Below, piece after piece: positions 5,806 to 16,372 of a stretch of 34,952 bases of DNA (within the stretch, counting starts at the first letter, position 1; the number at the start of each line of letters is the position of its first letter). The stretch covers positions 1-34,952 of the forward strand of contig CANFXM010000012.1 of the NCBI GenBank assembly GCA_947451045.1, written 5' to 3'. The notes beneath the pieces are model-generated. The model was not told where the DNA came from, searched no databases, and was given only the letters and a program-made list of their open reading frames with translations. This DNA is from Actinomycetota bacterium. GTDB lineage: Bacteria > Actinomycetota > Actinomycetes > Nanopelagicales > Nanopelagicaceae. Both the position numbers and the translations under genes were made by a program.

Positions 5806-8800
5806 GATCAAGGCGATAAGTTCTTCCTGACTCAAAAGATTTGCAGGGCTGTGATCTTTTCCTGTTGGAACGTAATGGAAAGCTGCTTTCACTTTCGTGA
5901 TATCGGTGCCACTTAACTTTGCCCACGCCAGGCGATACATCGCTAATTGCACTGCCGCAGATTCACCAAGTTCTTTTGACCCAGTCTTCCAGTCAACAAC
6001 AATGTAACCATCACCATCGCGATACACCGCATCAATGCGTCCGCGAATAAGCACGCCAGCAATAACAGTCTCAAATGGCACTTCAACATTGGTCGGTGTT
6101 TTTGTTGCCCAATGACTAGCCTGCCAAGCTTTTTTGAGCTCCTCTAGCGTTACATCGTCTTCGAGTGGATCTAATGAGTACATATAGTCATCAATGGGCA
6201 GTGTGGGTTCTGCAATAAATTGTTTTTCGACCCATAAGTGGAATGCAGTTCCGCGGCGAGAATATTGATCTTGTCCTCGCGGCATTGGGCGGCGAATATT
6301 GAGAGCTAATTCTTCAGGATTTTCGTGGAGTGCAACAAGGGCTGAAGTCGAAAGTTTCGTTGGTAACAAGACGGTGAATTCTGGATTCGCTTTTTCTTTT
6401 AATTCAGAAATAAGGGCTTGTGCATCTGATATCCACGAATCAATCTCTTCATCATCGCCACTCTTGTTGAGTAAATGTGCATCGGCTGATTTTACGAGGT
6501 CCATCTCTGCTTGAAATTGAGCACGTCGCTCACCAAGTCGATCATGTGGCCATTCTAGACTTTCAACTTCACCAGGATTCTTTACACCTTTGGGTGGAGT
6601 ATCTAACTCACTAAGAATTTTCCCATTTTCGGCAGCTGCAATCTCATGAAGCCATACATAGACATCACTAGGCGCTACTGCATTCTTTCCTGTGCGCCAG
6701 ACAGAAGTTGTACACAGTAAATGAGTTTTCGCTCGAGTTACCGCAACATATGCAAGTCGAATTTCTTCACGTCGTTTGATGCGATGTGAACATTCTTTAG
6801 AAAATAAATCAATTGCCTCTTCAACATCCTTTTTTTCTGTTATACCTGAAATATTGAATTGTGGAAGCTCCTGGTGATCGCCTCGCAATGGGAAAGGAAT
6901 GAAGGCTTCATTTGTAAGCCAATTTTCAGGATTCTTTGCACTCTCTGAAGGAAAATTGCGAACTGCAAGCCCAGGAATGGCGACTACATTCCATTCGGCA
7001 CCTTTAGCCATATGCACGGTAAGTATTTGCACAACATCACTTCGAACATCCGGTGCACCAATTTTTAGCCCACCTTCTTCTTTTGATGCAACATCAAGCC
7101 ACTCTAAAAATTCACGAGCATTCCCCCCGGCGCGTTCATACTTTGATGCCTCATCTAGGAATCTATCGATGTTACGTCGTCCTGTTTGTGAACCATCGCG
7201 CAGTGATACTTCACTTTCGATAGTCAAATATTCCTCTATTTCAACAATAAGGTCAGTTATTTGCCCACCTGCGCGACCACGTAATCGACGTAAATCAGCA
7301 GCAAACCGTACTAATCGTTGATAGCCAACTGATGAAAAATAATCTTCGGGTGCACTCTGTATTTCATCAAGAGCGTCAATAATTGATCCTGCGAATTGAT
7401 CTTCACTATCTAGCTGATCAGGATTTCCTTCCTCAATAACTTTGACTAAATAGCGAGAGCCAGTCTTGAGTGACCTAGAGCGCTCTTTGGCATATTTTCC
7501 TAAACCTGCAATATCGAATGCACCTAAATTTAATCGTGGACCAGTGAGATGGCGCATAAGAGATGCCCCTGCATCGGGATCTGAAATTACTTTCATCATC
7601 GCAACAATGTCGGCAATTTCAGGGATGTAAATTAAGCCGCCTACGCCAATGACCTCAACAGGAATTTTTCGTGCACGAAGAGCTGATTCAATATCGGGGA
7701 TTTGTTTTCTATTTCGAACTAAAACTGCAAAAGTAGGCTTTTTGTCCTCTTCCATAATTGCTCGAGCAGGGTCTTTCCAAAGCGGTTCAAAATAATCAGC
7801 AATAGCTTCTGCTTCCATTTCCATATTTTCAAAGACACCAACAGCAAGTTCTCCGGGTCCAGCCCCTTCTCGTGCATCGAGCATGAGAACTTCTTGACCC
7901 CCATCTTCTTTTATCTTCTCAGAAATTAAGTTGGCAGCTTTAAGAATGATTGTGTCATTACGAAACGTTGTCGGAAGCGTGAATTTTGCACGTCCATTTT
8001 GACCTTCCATTTTTGGGAAATATTCAGCGAAAGTATCCATAGTTCCAGCGGATGCGCCGCGCCATGTGTAAATAGCTTGGCTGGGATCTCCGACTGCCAT
8101 AACAGGATGGCCTTTTCCAAAGAGCGCTGAGAGCATTCGCAATTGAGATTGTGAGGTATCTTGATATTCATCAAGTAAAACAACTTTGTACTTTCCTCTT
8201 TCGAGAGTTCCAACATCTGGGAAAGTCGTGGCGATATCAGCTGCAATCGACATCTGATCATCGAAGGAAAGTTCACCTGCCGCCTTACGGCGATCTAGAA
8301 ATGCTTGAACCATATCTAGAATTGAATTTCGCTGCTCCATCGTGTTACGAACTTTTGTGCCTTTATTGCTCACTGCAAAGTCAAAGGGAAGCAACTCTTC
8401 AAGAATTCTATTATTTTCAGAGCGAATCTCTTCAATAGTTACTTGATGTTCCAAAATTTGTTTAGCCAGTCCAATTACATCTTTGATAATTGTGCTTGCC
8501 GCACTTGTGCTCCTGAATGAATCATCTGACCACCTACGCACAACATCAGATGCAATCTGCCATATTTCAGCTTCTCCTAATGGGTCTGCATCTGTATCCA
8601 TTCCTAATCGAATGGAATGCTCACTTAGCAATTTCCCTGCATACGAGTGATATGTGGTAATTGTTGGACTAGCAACTGAAGTCCGAGTAAATAAGTTGGC
8701 TTTTTCGAGTTGGGATAAGCGCTGGCGCACTCTAAGTGAGAGTTCACCCGCTGCTTTGCGTGTAAATGTGAGACCTAAAATTTCATCGGGTGCAACAATC

Positions 8801-9000
8801 CCGTTGGCAACTAAATAGAGAACACGATTACTCATTGTCTCTGTCTTGCCCGAACCAGCGCCAGCGATAATTACTGCAGGCTCCAGCGGGTTTGTGTTGA
8901 TCGAAATAATCTCACTTTGGAAAGTAGTTATTGGCTTAATTTCCTTGTTATCTTTTTGAAGTTCTTTTATTATTTGATGCGGTGTCAACTTCTCAATCAT
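5776..9000 (-). CDS. adnB: AdnB-like UvrD helicase / RecB nuclease subunit
   Basis: A 1074-residue SF1 helicase-nuclease. The N-terminal motor carries GAGSGKT (47-53), LLDEYQDTSQSQ, GDPSQAIYTWRGAS and TTFRND; further on come a TVHMAKGAEW motif V and VAVTRAKTHLL motif VI. The C-terminal PD-(D/E)XK nuclease shows GRIDAVYRDG, VVDWKTG and QLAMYRLAW, i.e. Asp, Asp-x-Lys and Gln-x3-Tyr signatures with a catalytic set that looks intact. In mycobacteria the AdnA-AdnB heterodimer resects DNA double-strand breaks; size and domain order match AdnB. The ATG overlaps the adnA stop (ATGA), giving tight coupling and presumably equal subunit synthesis. The 3' end overlaps the convergent EEP gene by 30 bases. 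Confidence 0.88.
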   Translation of the reverse strand: MIEKLTPHQIIKELQKDNKEIKPITTFQSEIISINTNPLEPAVIIAGAGSGKTETMSNRVLYLVANGIVAPDEILGLTFTRKAAGELSLRVRQRLSQLEKANLFTRTSVASPTITTYHSYAGKLLSEHSIRLGMDTDADPLGEAEIWQIASDVVRRWSDDSFRSTSAASTIIKDVIGLAKQILEHQVTIEEIRSENNRILEELLPFDFAVSNKGTKVRNTMEQRNSILDMVQAFLDRRKAAGELSFDDQMSIAADIATTFPDVGTLERGKYKVVLLDEYQDTSQSQLRMLSALFGKGHPVMAVGDPSQAIYTWRGASAGTMDTFAEYFPKMEGQNGRAKFTLPTTFRNDTIILKAANLISEKIKEDGGQEVLMLDAREGAGPGELAVGVFENMEMEAEAIADYFEPLWKDPARAIMEEDKKPTFAVLVRNRKQIPDIESALRARKIPVEVIGVGGLIYIPEIADIVAMMKVISDPDAGASLMRHLTGPRLNLGAFDIAGLGKYAKERSRSLKTGSRYLVKVIEEGNPDQLDSEDQFAGSIIDALDEIQSAPEDYFSSVGYQRLVRFAADLRRLRGRAGGQITDLIVEIEEYLTIESEVSLRDGSQTGRRNIDRFLDEASKYERAGGNAREFLEWLDVASKEEGGLKIGAPDVRSDVVQILTVHMAKGAEWNVVAIPGLAVRNFPSESAKNPENWLTNEAFIPFPLRGDHQELPQFNISGITEKKDVEEAIDLFSKECSHRIKRREEIRLAYVAVTRAKTHLLCTTSVWRTGKNAVAPSDVYVWLHEIAAAENGKILSELDTPPKGVKNPGEVESLEWPHDRLGERRAQFQAEMDLVKSADAHLLNKSGDDEEIDSWISDAQALISELKEKANPEFTVLLPTKLSTSALVALHENPEELALNIRRPMPRGQDQYSRRGTAFHLWVEKQFIAEPTLPIDDYMYSLDPLEDDVTLEELKKAWQASHWATKTPTNVEVPFETVIAGVLIRGRIDAVYRDGDGYIVVDWKTGSKELGESAAVQLAMYRLAWAKLSGTDITKVKAAFHYVPTGKDHSPANLLSQEELIALISGIDSDANR

Positions 9001-12000
9001 TCGATCACCGACTTACCATCACTTTGAATCGGACATGATGTTCGTACCGGACAGCCATCACATTTGGCGTTATCCGTTGCAAAGAAAGTTGCAGCGCCCA
9101 TGCCATTTGCAATTACTTCAATTTCTTGTGCAAAAACTTCTGCATCTATAACGCCTTGCTTGCGGGTCGTAATTTTTGGATCTTTAGCAGCAGGTGCTGC
9201 AAGATAAGCAAGCTCAGCACCTGTCGTTGTGGTGCTATCTGTGATCTTGCTAAATCCGCCTTTGATTGCTCCTAATTGATAGGCGGCTAGTTGCATATTT
9301 TCATTTGATCCAGTTGCCGGAATCATGGTCTTGCCAGTTTTGAAATCAATAATGTAAAGATTGTTATCTAGATCTATTTCAATTCTGTCAGCATTTCCAT
9401 GCAACTTAGCACGACCAATTTCAACAGTAAATGAGGTTTCAACAGCCAGCACCTTGCGGGGTGAAACAGAGTGATAATGAACGAAGCGAGAAATCATCTT
9501 TGATGCTTCTTCAAGTGATGTTTGGCCAACCCATCCCTCATCAGGATCAATCAGTTTCCAAGAAGCTTTGAGTAAATCAAGTAGATCCGCTTCGGTTTTG
9601 CTTTTATCGGTATGTAATTTTGCTGCGAAGGCATGGATTGCAGAACCAAGAATCTGCGCAGTACTGTCACCATCACTTCCACCATTACTTTGCAAGAACC
9701 ATTTCAAGCTACATTCTTTATAGGTATCTAACGCACTTGGTGAGACTGGTACCGATTCCAGGGCTGCGACAACTGGTTTCTCCGTGCTCAGCGCTACGGC
9801 GCCAATCCAATTCTCGGGATCAGCAATTTCAATACCTTCGTCCGATAATTTCTTCAAAATCTTTGCAGCGTGATCTGCCTTCTCACCAGAAAGCTGACTA
9901 CGCAGTTCTGCCACTAATGCTGATTTTGTAATTGGGCGAGGCGGCGTAGTTATCAACGGTTTACTGCTTTTGTCTTTAGAGGTTTCCTCTTTACTTTTTT
10001 TACCTCTTATTATTAAGTCTGCACTTTCGAATAAGTCTGATGGAGCGTCATCTTCTCTTTGAATTGCAGTGATATACAAACGTGATTGTGCCCTTGTCAT
10101 GGCAACAAGAAACAAGCCATTTTCATCATCGCGTAATCCATTAGCTGAATACTTATCTAATTGTTCTTTAGCCACTTCTGGGTAACGGATCAGCTCCACT
10201 AAGCGTTCGGACCCAAGTAATGAACTTCTCTGGCGAAGGTTTGGCCAAATGCCATCCTGAACGCCTGCAATTGCAACTATCTTCCACTCTCGTCCTTTTG
10301 CTGAATGCACGGTGAGAATTTCAACAAAATCTGGTCGTGCTCCTTTAGCGGTAATCACATCGCCTGCAATATCTTCTTTCACAATTTCACTTATGAATGC
10401 TCCAGGACCTGACATTGGAAAACGATCCGAATAGCGTGAAGCTGTATCAAATAATTGCATCATTGCATCAAGATCACGATCAGCGGCTGCCCCACGAATA
10501 CTTGGGCGAAGCGATTGTGCTCGCCATGCATTACTAAGTTTTTCATTCTCGCTGGTTAGAGCGTTATCCCAAATTGCCCATAACAAATCTTCTGCACGTG
10601 ATGATGGATTTTTAGCTGCAGCGCGTGCTTTGCGTAATAGATCCGAAACACGTTTGAGTGACGCGCCATCTTCGATAAATATGTCACCTTTATCTAATGC
10701 ATCAATAAGTAGTTGAGTTCCGCTGCGCTGATCGCCTTCTTCACGGGCGTTCAATAGTCCTCGACGCATACGTCGAAGTGAAATTGAATCAGCACCTCCA
10801 AATTCACTCATCAATAGTCGTTCACATGTATCCAGATTAAGTTTCTTGCTACCTACAGCAATTTCTGCGAGTAATAAGAAGGGAGCGATTGCAGGATTGC
10901 CAGCGAGTGCTTCAAGTTCAGAGGTAACTGGAATACCGACCTGTGCAAAGGCTCTGCGTAGTGACGAGGCTGCAACACCAGGGGTTCGAAATAGAACTGC
11001 CATATCGCTATATGGAATACCTTGATTCAAATGCGCGCTTCGGAATTGATGAGCAATAAAAGCAGCCTCTTCGCTAGTTGATCGGAAGCGGTGAGTCTGA
11101 ACTTCTTGTGGAGATAGTGGAGAAGATATATCCGTAACTTGTATCTTCGAAGTTGGAAATTTTTCCTCGATAAAAGCTCTAGCTAGACGCGAGATATCTG
11201 TTGCATTTCTATAATTTATTTCTAGATGAAGCGCACGACCTTTATCGCGATATTTATCTAGCTCATTTTTCAGGCCTTCAGGATCTGCCCCTCTAAAGCG
11301 TCCAACTGTGCTGAGTTTATCTGCACATACAATCATGTCATCGCATGAGAGAAGTTCAAGTAATTCGCGTTGCTGTGGATCACTCTCTTGATATTCATCA
11401 ACCATTATTGTCGTGAACTGCTTTTGAAGTTGGTTTAATAACTCCGGGCGTTTATTCAAACGATGAATAGCAGTAGAAATAATTTCTGATGTATCTAAAC
11501 GAAATTTTGCATCTTCGGCTCGTGTTTCTTGAGTCACTAATGCACCTATGTAACGCTCCCAGAATTTTGCGGCAGCAGACCAGAAAGGTTCTTCGTGTAA
11601 CTTTCCTAATTGGCCGAGAATACGCGAACCTAATTTTCTTTCATTGGCGCGAAGGATAAGGTCACGTAATTCACGGGCAAATCCAGAGGTACCAAGTGCT
11701 AATTTTAATTCTTGCGGCCATTCGCGATAACCATCCTCAATATCACCTTTGAGTAAATCTTTTATAAATTTTTCTTGCTCTGGTCCAGAAAAAAGAATGG
11801 GTTCTAAATCACCTTCTTGTGGATTTTTCTTAAGAATTGAAAATGCAAGTGAATGAAAAGTTCGAGCTAATGGTTCGAACATTGTCTGCGTTGTGCGAAG
11901 TGCAATTGCATCACGCAAATTACTGGCGCTTTCGCGTCCGTAGGTGAGCAATAAGATTGAATTTGGATCTTGGCCAGCTGCAATACGAGCAAGAGCTGCT

Positions 12001-12182
12001 TCTACTAAGAGCGATGTCTTTCCAGTGCCTGCGCCACCAGTAACTACAAGTGGAGAAGTTTTGAGTGAATATGCCTCAACAACTTCCTTGGGAAATACGA
12101 CAGCAACACTGGGCGATTCTGAGCGCACAAGTGTGAATCTGCTCTTTCCCTGATTGCTACTCACGGTCATATTCAATCGCAT
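8997..12182 (-). CDS. adnA: AdnA-like UvrD helicase / Fe-S RecB nuclease subunit
   Basis: A 1061-residue partner of the downstream gene. The motor domain has GGAGTGKT (49-56), VDEYQESDPQQ, NYRNATDIS, TVHSAKGREW and VAMTRAQSRLY. The C-terminal nuclease has LHGNADRIEID, IIDFKTGK and AAYQLGA. A lone Cys in the first nuclease helix (YKECSLKWFL) plus the C-terminal CDGCPVRTSC gives the C...C-x2-C-x5-C layout of the iron-staple nucleases (AddB and, from memory, mycobacterial AdnA), implying a structural [4Fe-4S] cluster. First gene of the adnAB operon. The start at 12182 is tentative: no clear Shine-Dalgarno is seen, and an in-frame ATG four codons downstream is equally possible. Confidence 0.87.
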   Translation of the reverse strand: MRLNMTVSSNQGKSRFTLVRSESPSVAVVFPKEVVEAYSLKTSPLVVTGGAGTGKTSLLVEAALARIAAGQDPNSILLLTYGRESASNLRDAIALRTTQTMFEPLARTFHSLAFSILKKNPQEGDLEPILFSGPEQEKFIKDLLKGDIEDGYREWPQELKLALGTSGFARELRDLILRANERKLGSRILGQLGKLHEEPFWSAAAKFWERYIGALVTQETRAEDAKFRLDTSEIISTAIHRLNKRPELLNQLQKQFTTIMVDEYQESDPQQRELLELLSCDDMIVCADKLSTVGRFRGADPEGLKNELDKYRDKGRALHLEINYRNATDISRLARAFIEEKFPTSKIQVTDISSPLSPQEVQTHRFRSTSEEAAFIAHQFRSAHLNQGIPYSDMAVLFRTPGVAASSLRRAFAQVGIPVTSELEALAGNPAIAPFLLLAEIAVGSKKLNLDTCERLLMSEFGGADSISLRRMRRGLLNAREEGDQRSGTQLLIDALDKGDIFIEDGASLKRVSDLLRKARAAAKNPSSRAEDLLWAIWDNALTSENEKLSNAWRAQSLRPSIRGAAADRDLDAMMQLFDTASRYSDRFPMSGPGAFISEIVKEDIAGDVITAKGARPDFVEILTVHSAKGREWKIVAIAGVQDGIWPNLRQRSSLLGSERLVELIRYPEVAKEQLDKYSANGLRDDENGLFLVAMTRAQSRLYITAIQREDDAPSDLFESADLIIRGKKSKEETSKDKSSKPLITTPPRPITKSALVAELRSQLSGEKADHAAKILKKLSDEGIEIADPENWIGAVALSTEKPVVAALESVPVSPSALDTYKECSLKWFLQSNGGSDGDSTAQILGSAIHAFAAKLHTDKSKTEADLLDLLKASWKLIDPDEGWVGQTSLEEASKMISRFVHYHSVSPRKVLAVETSFTVEIGRAKLHGNADRIEIDLDNNLYIIDFKTGKTMIPATGSNENMQLAAYQLGAIKGGFSKITDSTTTTGAELAYLAAPAAKDPKITTRKQGVIDAEVFAQEIEVIANGMGAATFFATDNAKCDGCPVRTSCPIQSDGKSVIE

Positions 12183-12253
12183 AGGTCTGACAGCCGGAGC
12201 CTTATAGCCATTTGGTGCTAGGAATAACGCCTATTTTCAATAAGAATCAGGCA

Positions 12254-13360
12254 ATGAGTATTGAAAATAATCAAAGCCAACGTTTTCATATCCTGGATGC
12301 TTCTCGAGGAATTGCAGCCATCGGTGTATTGCTTTTTCACGTGTTTTTTGCGACGCCAATTCGCTACCTGATGGGCCTTTATACACTCGTTGATTTCTTT
12401 TTTGTTCTCAGTGGATTTGTTCTTTATCCAAGCATGCCTAGTCATTATCGAAAATTTACCCACGACGGAACCCAATTCATACTCTCGAGAATTGTTCGAT
12501 TGTGGCCAACGCTAGTAGCAAGTCTTACCCTAAGTATGGGAATTTATTGGTGGAAAGAATATGCAGCATCAAAGAGCAACAACTATTTTGAAATTGATCC
12601 TAATCGCTCACCAATGCATCTTGGCGCCGCATTTCTATTGTTGCAAATATTAGTTCCACTTTCAGGTGCAATATTTATTGCTATCCCATTCTGGTCACTT
12701 TCGGCTGAATGGCTAGCCAATATTATCTTTGCACCTTTGACCATAATCTATAAACAATGTGGAATTGTTTTGGGAATTATCGGAGGGTATGCAGTACTAC
12801 ATTACGGATTAGTTCACGATACAGATTGGATTACAAATCTTGGACCCATTAGAGGCTGGGAAGCTTTAGGCAGAGCCCTCATAGGTTTTGGAATCGGCTT
12901 ACTCATACGCGCAAATCTAGAGAAGCTTTCGACAATTAGAAATAATTTTTTCTTTGCCATAACTATTGCACTGACCATCTGGGCATCGATAATTTGGAAT
13001 TCATACACGTTCACACATCTCTATTACGCATCACCATTATTTGGCTTAGTCATACTTCAACTATCGCGCTTCAATATTTCAAGCACAAGCAAGCGCGCCA
13101 AAGTCTGTACTTTCCTAGGTACATACTCGTACGGTATTTATGCATTTCATTTTCTGGCCATAGAGTTCTACGACTACAACGTCGTAAAACTTGACGCTTT
13201 TGCCAGCCATAGTGAATGGTGGAGATATTTAATTACTAAATCAATAGTCGTCATAGCAGTTGCAACGTTTGCGACATTCCTAACGTTGAAACTAGTCGAT
13301 CAACCACTACAAAAAAGAGGTCGCGCACTTATCAAGCGAAAGTTTGCGCCTAGTAATTAG
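12254..13360 (+). CDS. Acyltransferase family 3 membrane protein (OafA-like)
   Basis: A 368-residue multi-pass protein (roughly 9-10 hydrophobic helices). It opens with the family signature LDASRGIAAIGVLLFHVFF, whose R and H are conserved catalytic or donor-interacting residues, followed by VDFFFVLSGFVLY; WSLSAEWLANI and YSYGIYAFHF are also typical. Such enzymes transfer acetyl or other acyl groups from the cytoplasm onto cell-surface sugars or glycans; the acceptor is not evident. The ATG at 12254 was preferred over the upstream TTG 12212, since the domain begins about 14 residues after it. It is convergent with typA, overlapping by 4 bases, and has no functionally linked neighbours. Confidence 0.85.
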   Translation: MSIENNQSQRFHILDASRGIAAIGVLLFHVFFATPIRYLMGLYTLVDFFFVLSGFVLYPSMPSHYRKFTHDGTQFILSRIVRLWPTLVASLTLSMGIYWWKEYAASKSNNYFEIDPNRSPMHLGAAFLLLQILVPLSGAIFIAIPFWSLSAEWLANIIFAPLTIIYKQCGIVLGIIGGYAVLHYGLVHDTDWITNLGPIRGWEALGRALIGFGIGLLIRANLEKLSTIRNNFFFAITIALTIWASIIWNSYTFTHLYYASPLFGLVILQLSRFNISSTSKRAKVCTFLGTYSYGIYAFHFLAIEFYDYNVVKLDAFASHSEWWRYLITKSIVVIAVATFATFLTLKLVDQPLQKRGRALIKRKFAPSN

Positions 13361-15255
13361 ACGTTTAAGTTCGCTTTCTTTGCACGTGATGTTAGGCGTC
13401 CGCGCTCTGCGCCATCGAGGATTACCTTGCGGATACGCACCACTGCTGGTGTGACCTCCACACATTCATCTTCGCGACAGAATTCAAGTGCGCCTTCCAT
13501 ATTGAGCTTCTTAGGTGGAATCAAACGCTCTGATTCATCTGTACCTGAAGCACGCATGTTTGTGAGTTTCTTTTCACGAACACAGTTAACATCCATATCT
13601 TCAGAACGTGAGTTCTCACCGATAACCATGCCTTCATACACTTCATCGCCAGGTTCGACGAATATGTTTCCACGATCTTGTGTTCCATAAAGTGCATAAG
13701 AAGTAACAACTCCCAAACGATCAGAAACAAGTGAACCTGTTCCGCGTGTACGAATATCTCCATGCCACGCTTCATAACCATCAAATACGTGGTGGAGTAA
13801 ACCAGTTCCACGAGTTTCAGTAAGGAATTCAGTACGGAAACCAATAAGTCCACGTGATGGAACGCGGTAATCAAGTCGAATCCAACCAGTGCCGTGGTTA
13901 ACCATTTGTTCCATGCGGCCCTTACGAAGTGCCATGAGTTGTGTAAGTACACCTAAATATTCTTCAGGCGCATCGATAGTCAAACGCTCCATCGGTTCAT
14001 GAGTTTTACCATTGATTGTTTTGATAACTACTTGTGGTTTACCAACAGTGAGTTCGAAACCTTCGCGCTTCATAATTTCAACAAGTACAGCAAGCTGAAG
14101 TTCTCCGCGACCTTGTACTTCCCATGTATCTGGGCGATCAGTATTGAGAACGCGCAATGACACGTTACCAACAAGCTCTGAATCAAGACGACCCTTTACT
14201 TGGCGAGCAGTGAGCTTTGTTCCGCTTTTGCCTGCAAGTGGAGATGTATTGATACCAATTGTCATAGAAATAGATGGCTCATCAACAATGATGAGTGGGA
14301 GTGCAACCGGATTATCGTTATCGGCAAGTGTTTCACCCAATGTAATTGTTTCAATACCCGCAACAGCAATGATGTCTCCAGGGTGGGCTTCAAGTGCAGG
14401 TACGCGCTCGAGTGCTTCAGTGATGAGAAGTTCAGAAACCTTTACTCGCTCTGTTGTTCCATCAGTTTTGATCCATGTAACTTGCTGACCTTTTTTGATG
14501 ACACCTTCGCGTACGCGACATAGTGCTAAACGACCAAGGAATGGTGATGAGTCCAAGTTTGTAACGTGTGCTTGCAATGGTGCACCTTCGTGATATTCAG
14601 GAGCTGGGATTGCGGAGAAGATGGTGTCGAATAAAACATCGAGATTTTCTTCTTCCGGCATTCCACCATCAGCAGGGCGCTTGAGTGATGCACGACCAGC
14701 TTTTGCGGAGGCATACACGACAGGAAATTCAATTTGTTCTTCAGTTGCATCAAGATCAAGAAAGAGTTCGTATGCCTCGTCAACAACTTCTGCAATACGT
14801 GAATCGGGGCGATCGACTTTATTGATTAACAAAATTACTGGAAGATTTTTTTCAAGTGCCTTACGCAAAACGAAACGAGTTTGTGGCAATGGGCCCTCGG
14901 ATGCATCAACTAGCAAAATTACGCCGTCGACCATTTCAAGACCGCGCTCTACTTCGCCACCAAAATCTGCGTGGCCCGGTGTATCAATAATGTTGACGAT
15001 ATTATTTCCGCGCTTCACTGCGGTGTTCTTGGCCAGAATCGTGATTCCCTTTTCGCGTTCTAGATCCATTGAATCCATCATGCGGTCTTGGCCTTCGTCC
15101 TGCTTCTTATATGCAGCAAAAGCTCCTGATTGCCACAGCATCGCATCGACAAGTGTTGTCTTGCCGTGGTCAACGTGAGCGATGATTGCAACGTTACGCA
15201 AATCTTCGCGCTTCTTGACTGGTAATCCTTTTAGGTGCTCTTGTGTTTTAGACAT
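13357..15255 (-). CDS. typA: Ribosome-associated translational GTPase TypA/BipA
   Basis: A 632-residue translational GTPase. G1 AHVDHGKT (26-33), REKGITI (switch I), DTPGHADF (G3) and NKVDRP (G4) are all present, followed by EF-G-like domains and the TypA C-terminal region (SRGLIGFRTEFLTETRGTGLL, GQ-free; end GRLTSRAKKANLNV). TypA binds the 70S ribosome at the EF-G site and aids ribosome assembly and adaptation to cold or stress. Length and motifs are normal for the family. The ATG overlaps the end of ychF by 8 bases, so the two are likely co-translated. No terminator was seen at its convergent 3' end. Confidence 0.95.
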   Translation of the reverse strand: MSKTQEHLKGLPVKKREDLRNVAIIAHVDHGKTTLVDAMLWQSGAFAAYKKQDEGQDRMMDSMDLEREKGITILAKNTAVKRGNNIVNIIDTPGHADFGGEVERGLEMVDGVILLVDASEGPLPQTRFVLRKALEKNLPVILLINKVDRPDSRIAEVVDEAYELFLDLDATEEQIEFPVVYASAKAGRASLKRPADGGMPEEENLDVLFDTIFSAIPAPEYHEGAPLQAHVTNLDSSPFLGRLALCRVREGVIKKGQQVTWIKTDGTTERVKVSELLITEALERVPALEAHPGDIIAVAGIETITLGETLADNDNPVALPLIIVDEPSISMTIGINTSPLAGKSGTKLTARQVKGRLDSELVGNVSLRVLNTDRPDTWEVQGRGELQLAVLVEIMKREGFELTVGKPQVVIKTINGKTHEPMERLTIDAPEEYLGVLTQLMALRKGRMEQMVNHGTGWIRLDYRVPSRGLIGFRTEFLTETRGTGLLHHVFDGYEAWHGDIRTRGTGSLVSDRLGVVTSYALYGTQDRGNIFVEPGDEVYEGMVIGENSRSEDMDVNCVREKKLTNMRASGTDESERLIPPKKLNMEGALEFCREDECVEVTPAVVRIRKVILDGAERGRLTSRAKKANLNV

Positions 15256-16321
15256 TGAATCGAAACTCCACTACATCTCCGTCGGCCATTACATATTCCT
15301 TGCCTTCCATGCGAACTTTACCTTTAGCTTTCGCTTCGGTCATTGAGCCCGCGGCAACTAGATCATCAAAGGAGACAATTTCTGCCTTGATAAATCCTTT
15401 TTGGAAATCTGTATGAATAACACCAGCGGCCATGGGTGCGGTGTCACCTTTATGTATTGTCCAAGCACGTGTCTCTTTAGGACCTGCAGTCAAATATGTC
15501 TGCAACCCTAAAGTTTTGAATCCAACATGTGCCAATGTTGCAAGTCCTGGTTCTTCTAAACCAATTGATTGCAACAATTCAAGTGCATCTTCATCGCTGA
15601 GTTCAATGAGTTCAGATTCTGTTTTTGCATCGAGGAAGATTGCCTCGGCTGGTGCAACGAGCGCTGATAACTTTGCGCGCAATTGCTTATCATCGAGCTC
15701 TGCGGCATCGACATTGAAAACATAAATAAAAGGCTTAGCGGTGAGCAATTGAAGCTCGCTCAATTCAGCCAAATCAATGGTCGAGGTAGAAAGAGGATTG
15801 CCGCTTTGCAAATGCGCTTCTGCCGCTTTCATGGCATCCAAAACTGGTTGGCGCTCTTTACTAATGCGAGCTTCTTTTTCAATTCGAGGAAGCGCCTTCT
15901 CTAAAGTTTGTAAGTCAGCGAGCGCCAACTCGGTGTTGATGGTTTCCATATCGCTACCTGGATCAATGCGGCCATCGACATGAACGACATCGTCATCGGT
16001 AAAAACTCGAATAACCTGACAGATTGCATCTGTCTCGCGAATATTTGCCAAGAACTTATTTCCAAGGCCCGCACCTTCGGATGCACCTTTGACAATTCCT
16101 GCGATATCGACAAATGAGACAACGGCGGGAAGGATCTTTTCAGAGCTAAAGATTGCGGCAAGCTTTGGTAAACGCTCATCCGGAACCCCTACGACACCGA
16201 CATTGGGTTCAATAGTGGCGAAGGGATAGTTAGCGGCCAAGACATTGTTCTTGGTGAGAGCATTAAAAAGGGTCGACTTTCCCACATTCGGTAATCCGAC
16301 AATTCCAATTGAGAGGCTCAC
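15248..16321 (-). CDS. ychF: Redox-regulated ATPase YchF
   Basis: A 357-residue Obg-family P-loop protein. [14 protein letters not shown] (about 9-22), [21 protein letters not shown] (G3/switch region, with the hydrophobic Leu replacing catalytic Gln) and YVFNVDAAE, the NKxD-equivalent, which as in YchF/Ola1 is altered to favour ATP over GTP. The C-terminal TGS domain includes [24 protein letters not shown] split over its strands. YchF associates with ribosomes and affects stress responses. Starts with GTG; TAGGCT lies nine bases upstream. Divergent from rmuC. Confidence 0.94.
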   Translation of the reverse strand: MSLSIGIVGLPNVGKSTLFNALTKNNVLAANYPFATIEPNVGVVGVPDERLPKLAAIFSSEKILPAVVSFVDIAGIVKGASEGAGLGNKFLANIRETDAICQVIRVFTDDDVVHVDGRIDPGSDMETINTELALADLQTLEKALPRIEKEARISKERQPVLDAMKAAEAHLQSGNPLSTSTIDLAELSELQLLTAKPFIYVFNVDAAELDDKQLRAKLSALVAPAEAIFLDAKTESELIELSDEDALELLQSIGLEEPGLATLAHVGFKTLGLQTYLTAGPKETRAWTIHKGDTAPMAAGVIHTDFQKGFIKAEIVSFDDLVAAGSMTEAKAKGKVRMEGKEYVMADGDVVEFRFNV

Positions 16322-16327
16322 AAGGGG

Positions 16328-16339
16328 TAGAGCCTACGC
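16328..16339. promoter_or_regulatory. Overlapping divergent -10 boxes between ychF and rmuC
   Basis: TAGAGC on the plus strand (16328-16333) overlaps TAGGCT on the minus strand (16336-16331). TAGAGC is six bases before an in-frame GTG at 16340; the minus-strand box is nine bases before the ychF GTG. For the ATG at 16373 a CACGAT (16361-16366) has the same six-base spacing, so the rmuC promoter/start pair is ambiguous. Confidence 0.4.
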
Positions 16340-16372
16340 GTGATTGTCAGTGGTTCCTGCCACGATAGCGCT

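Noticed and set aside
14621-15178. 185-codon open frame on the plus strand
   Set aside because: Lies entirely antisense to typA, whose product is full length with all motifs; the frame has no recognisable domain.
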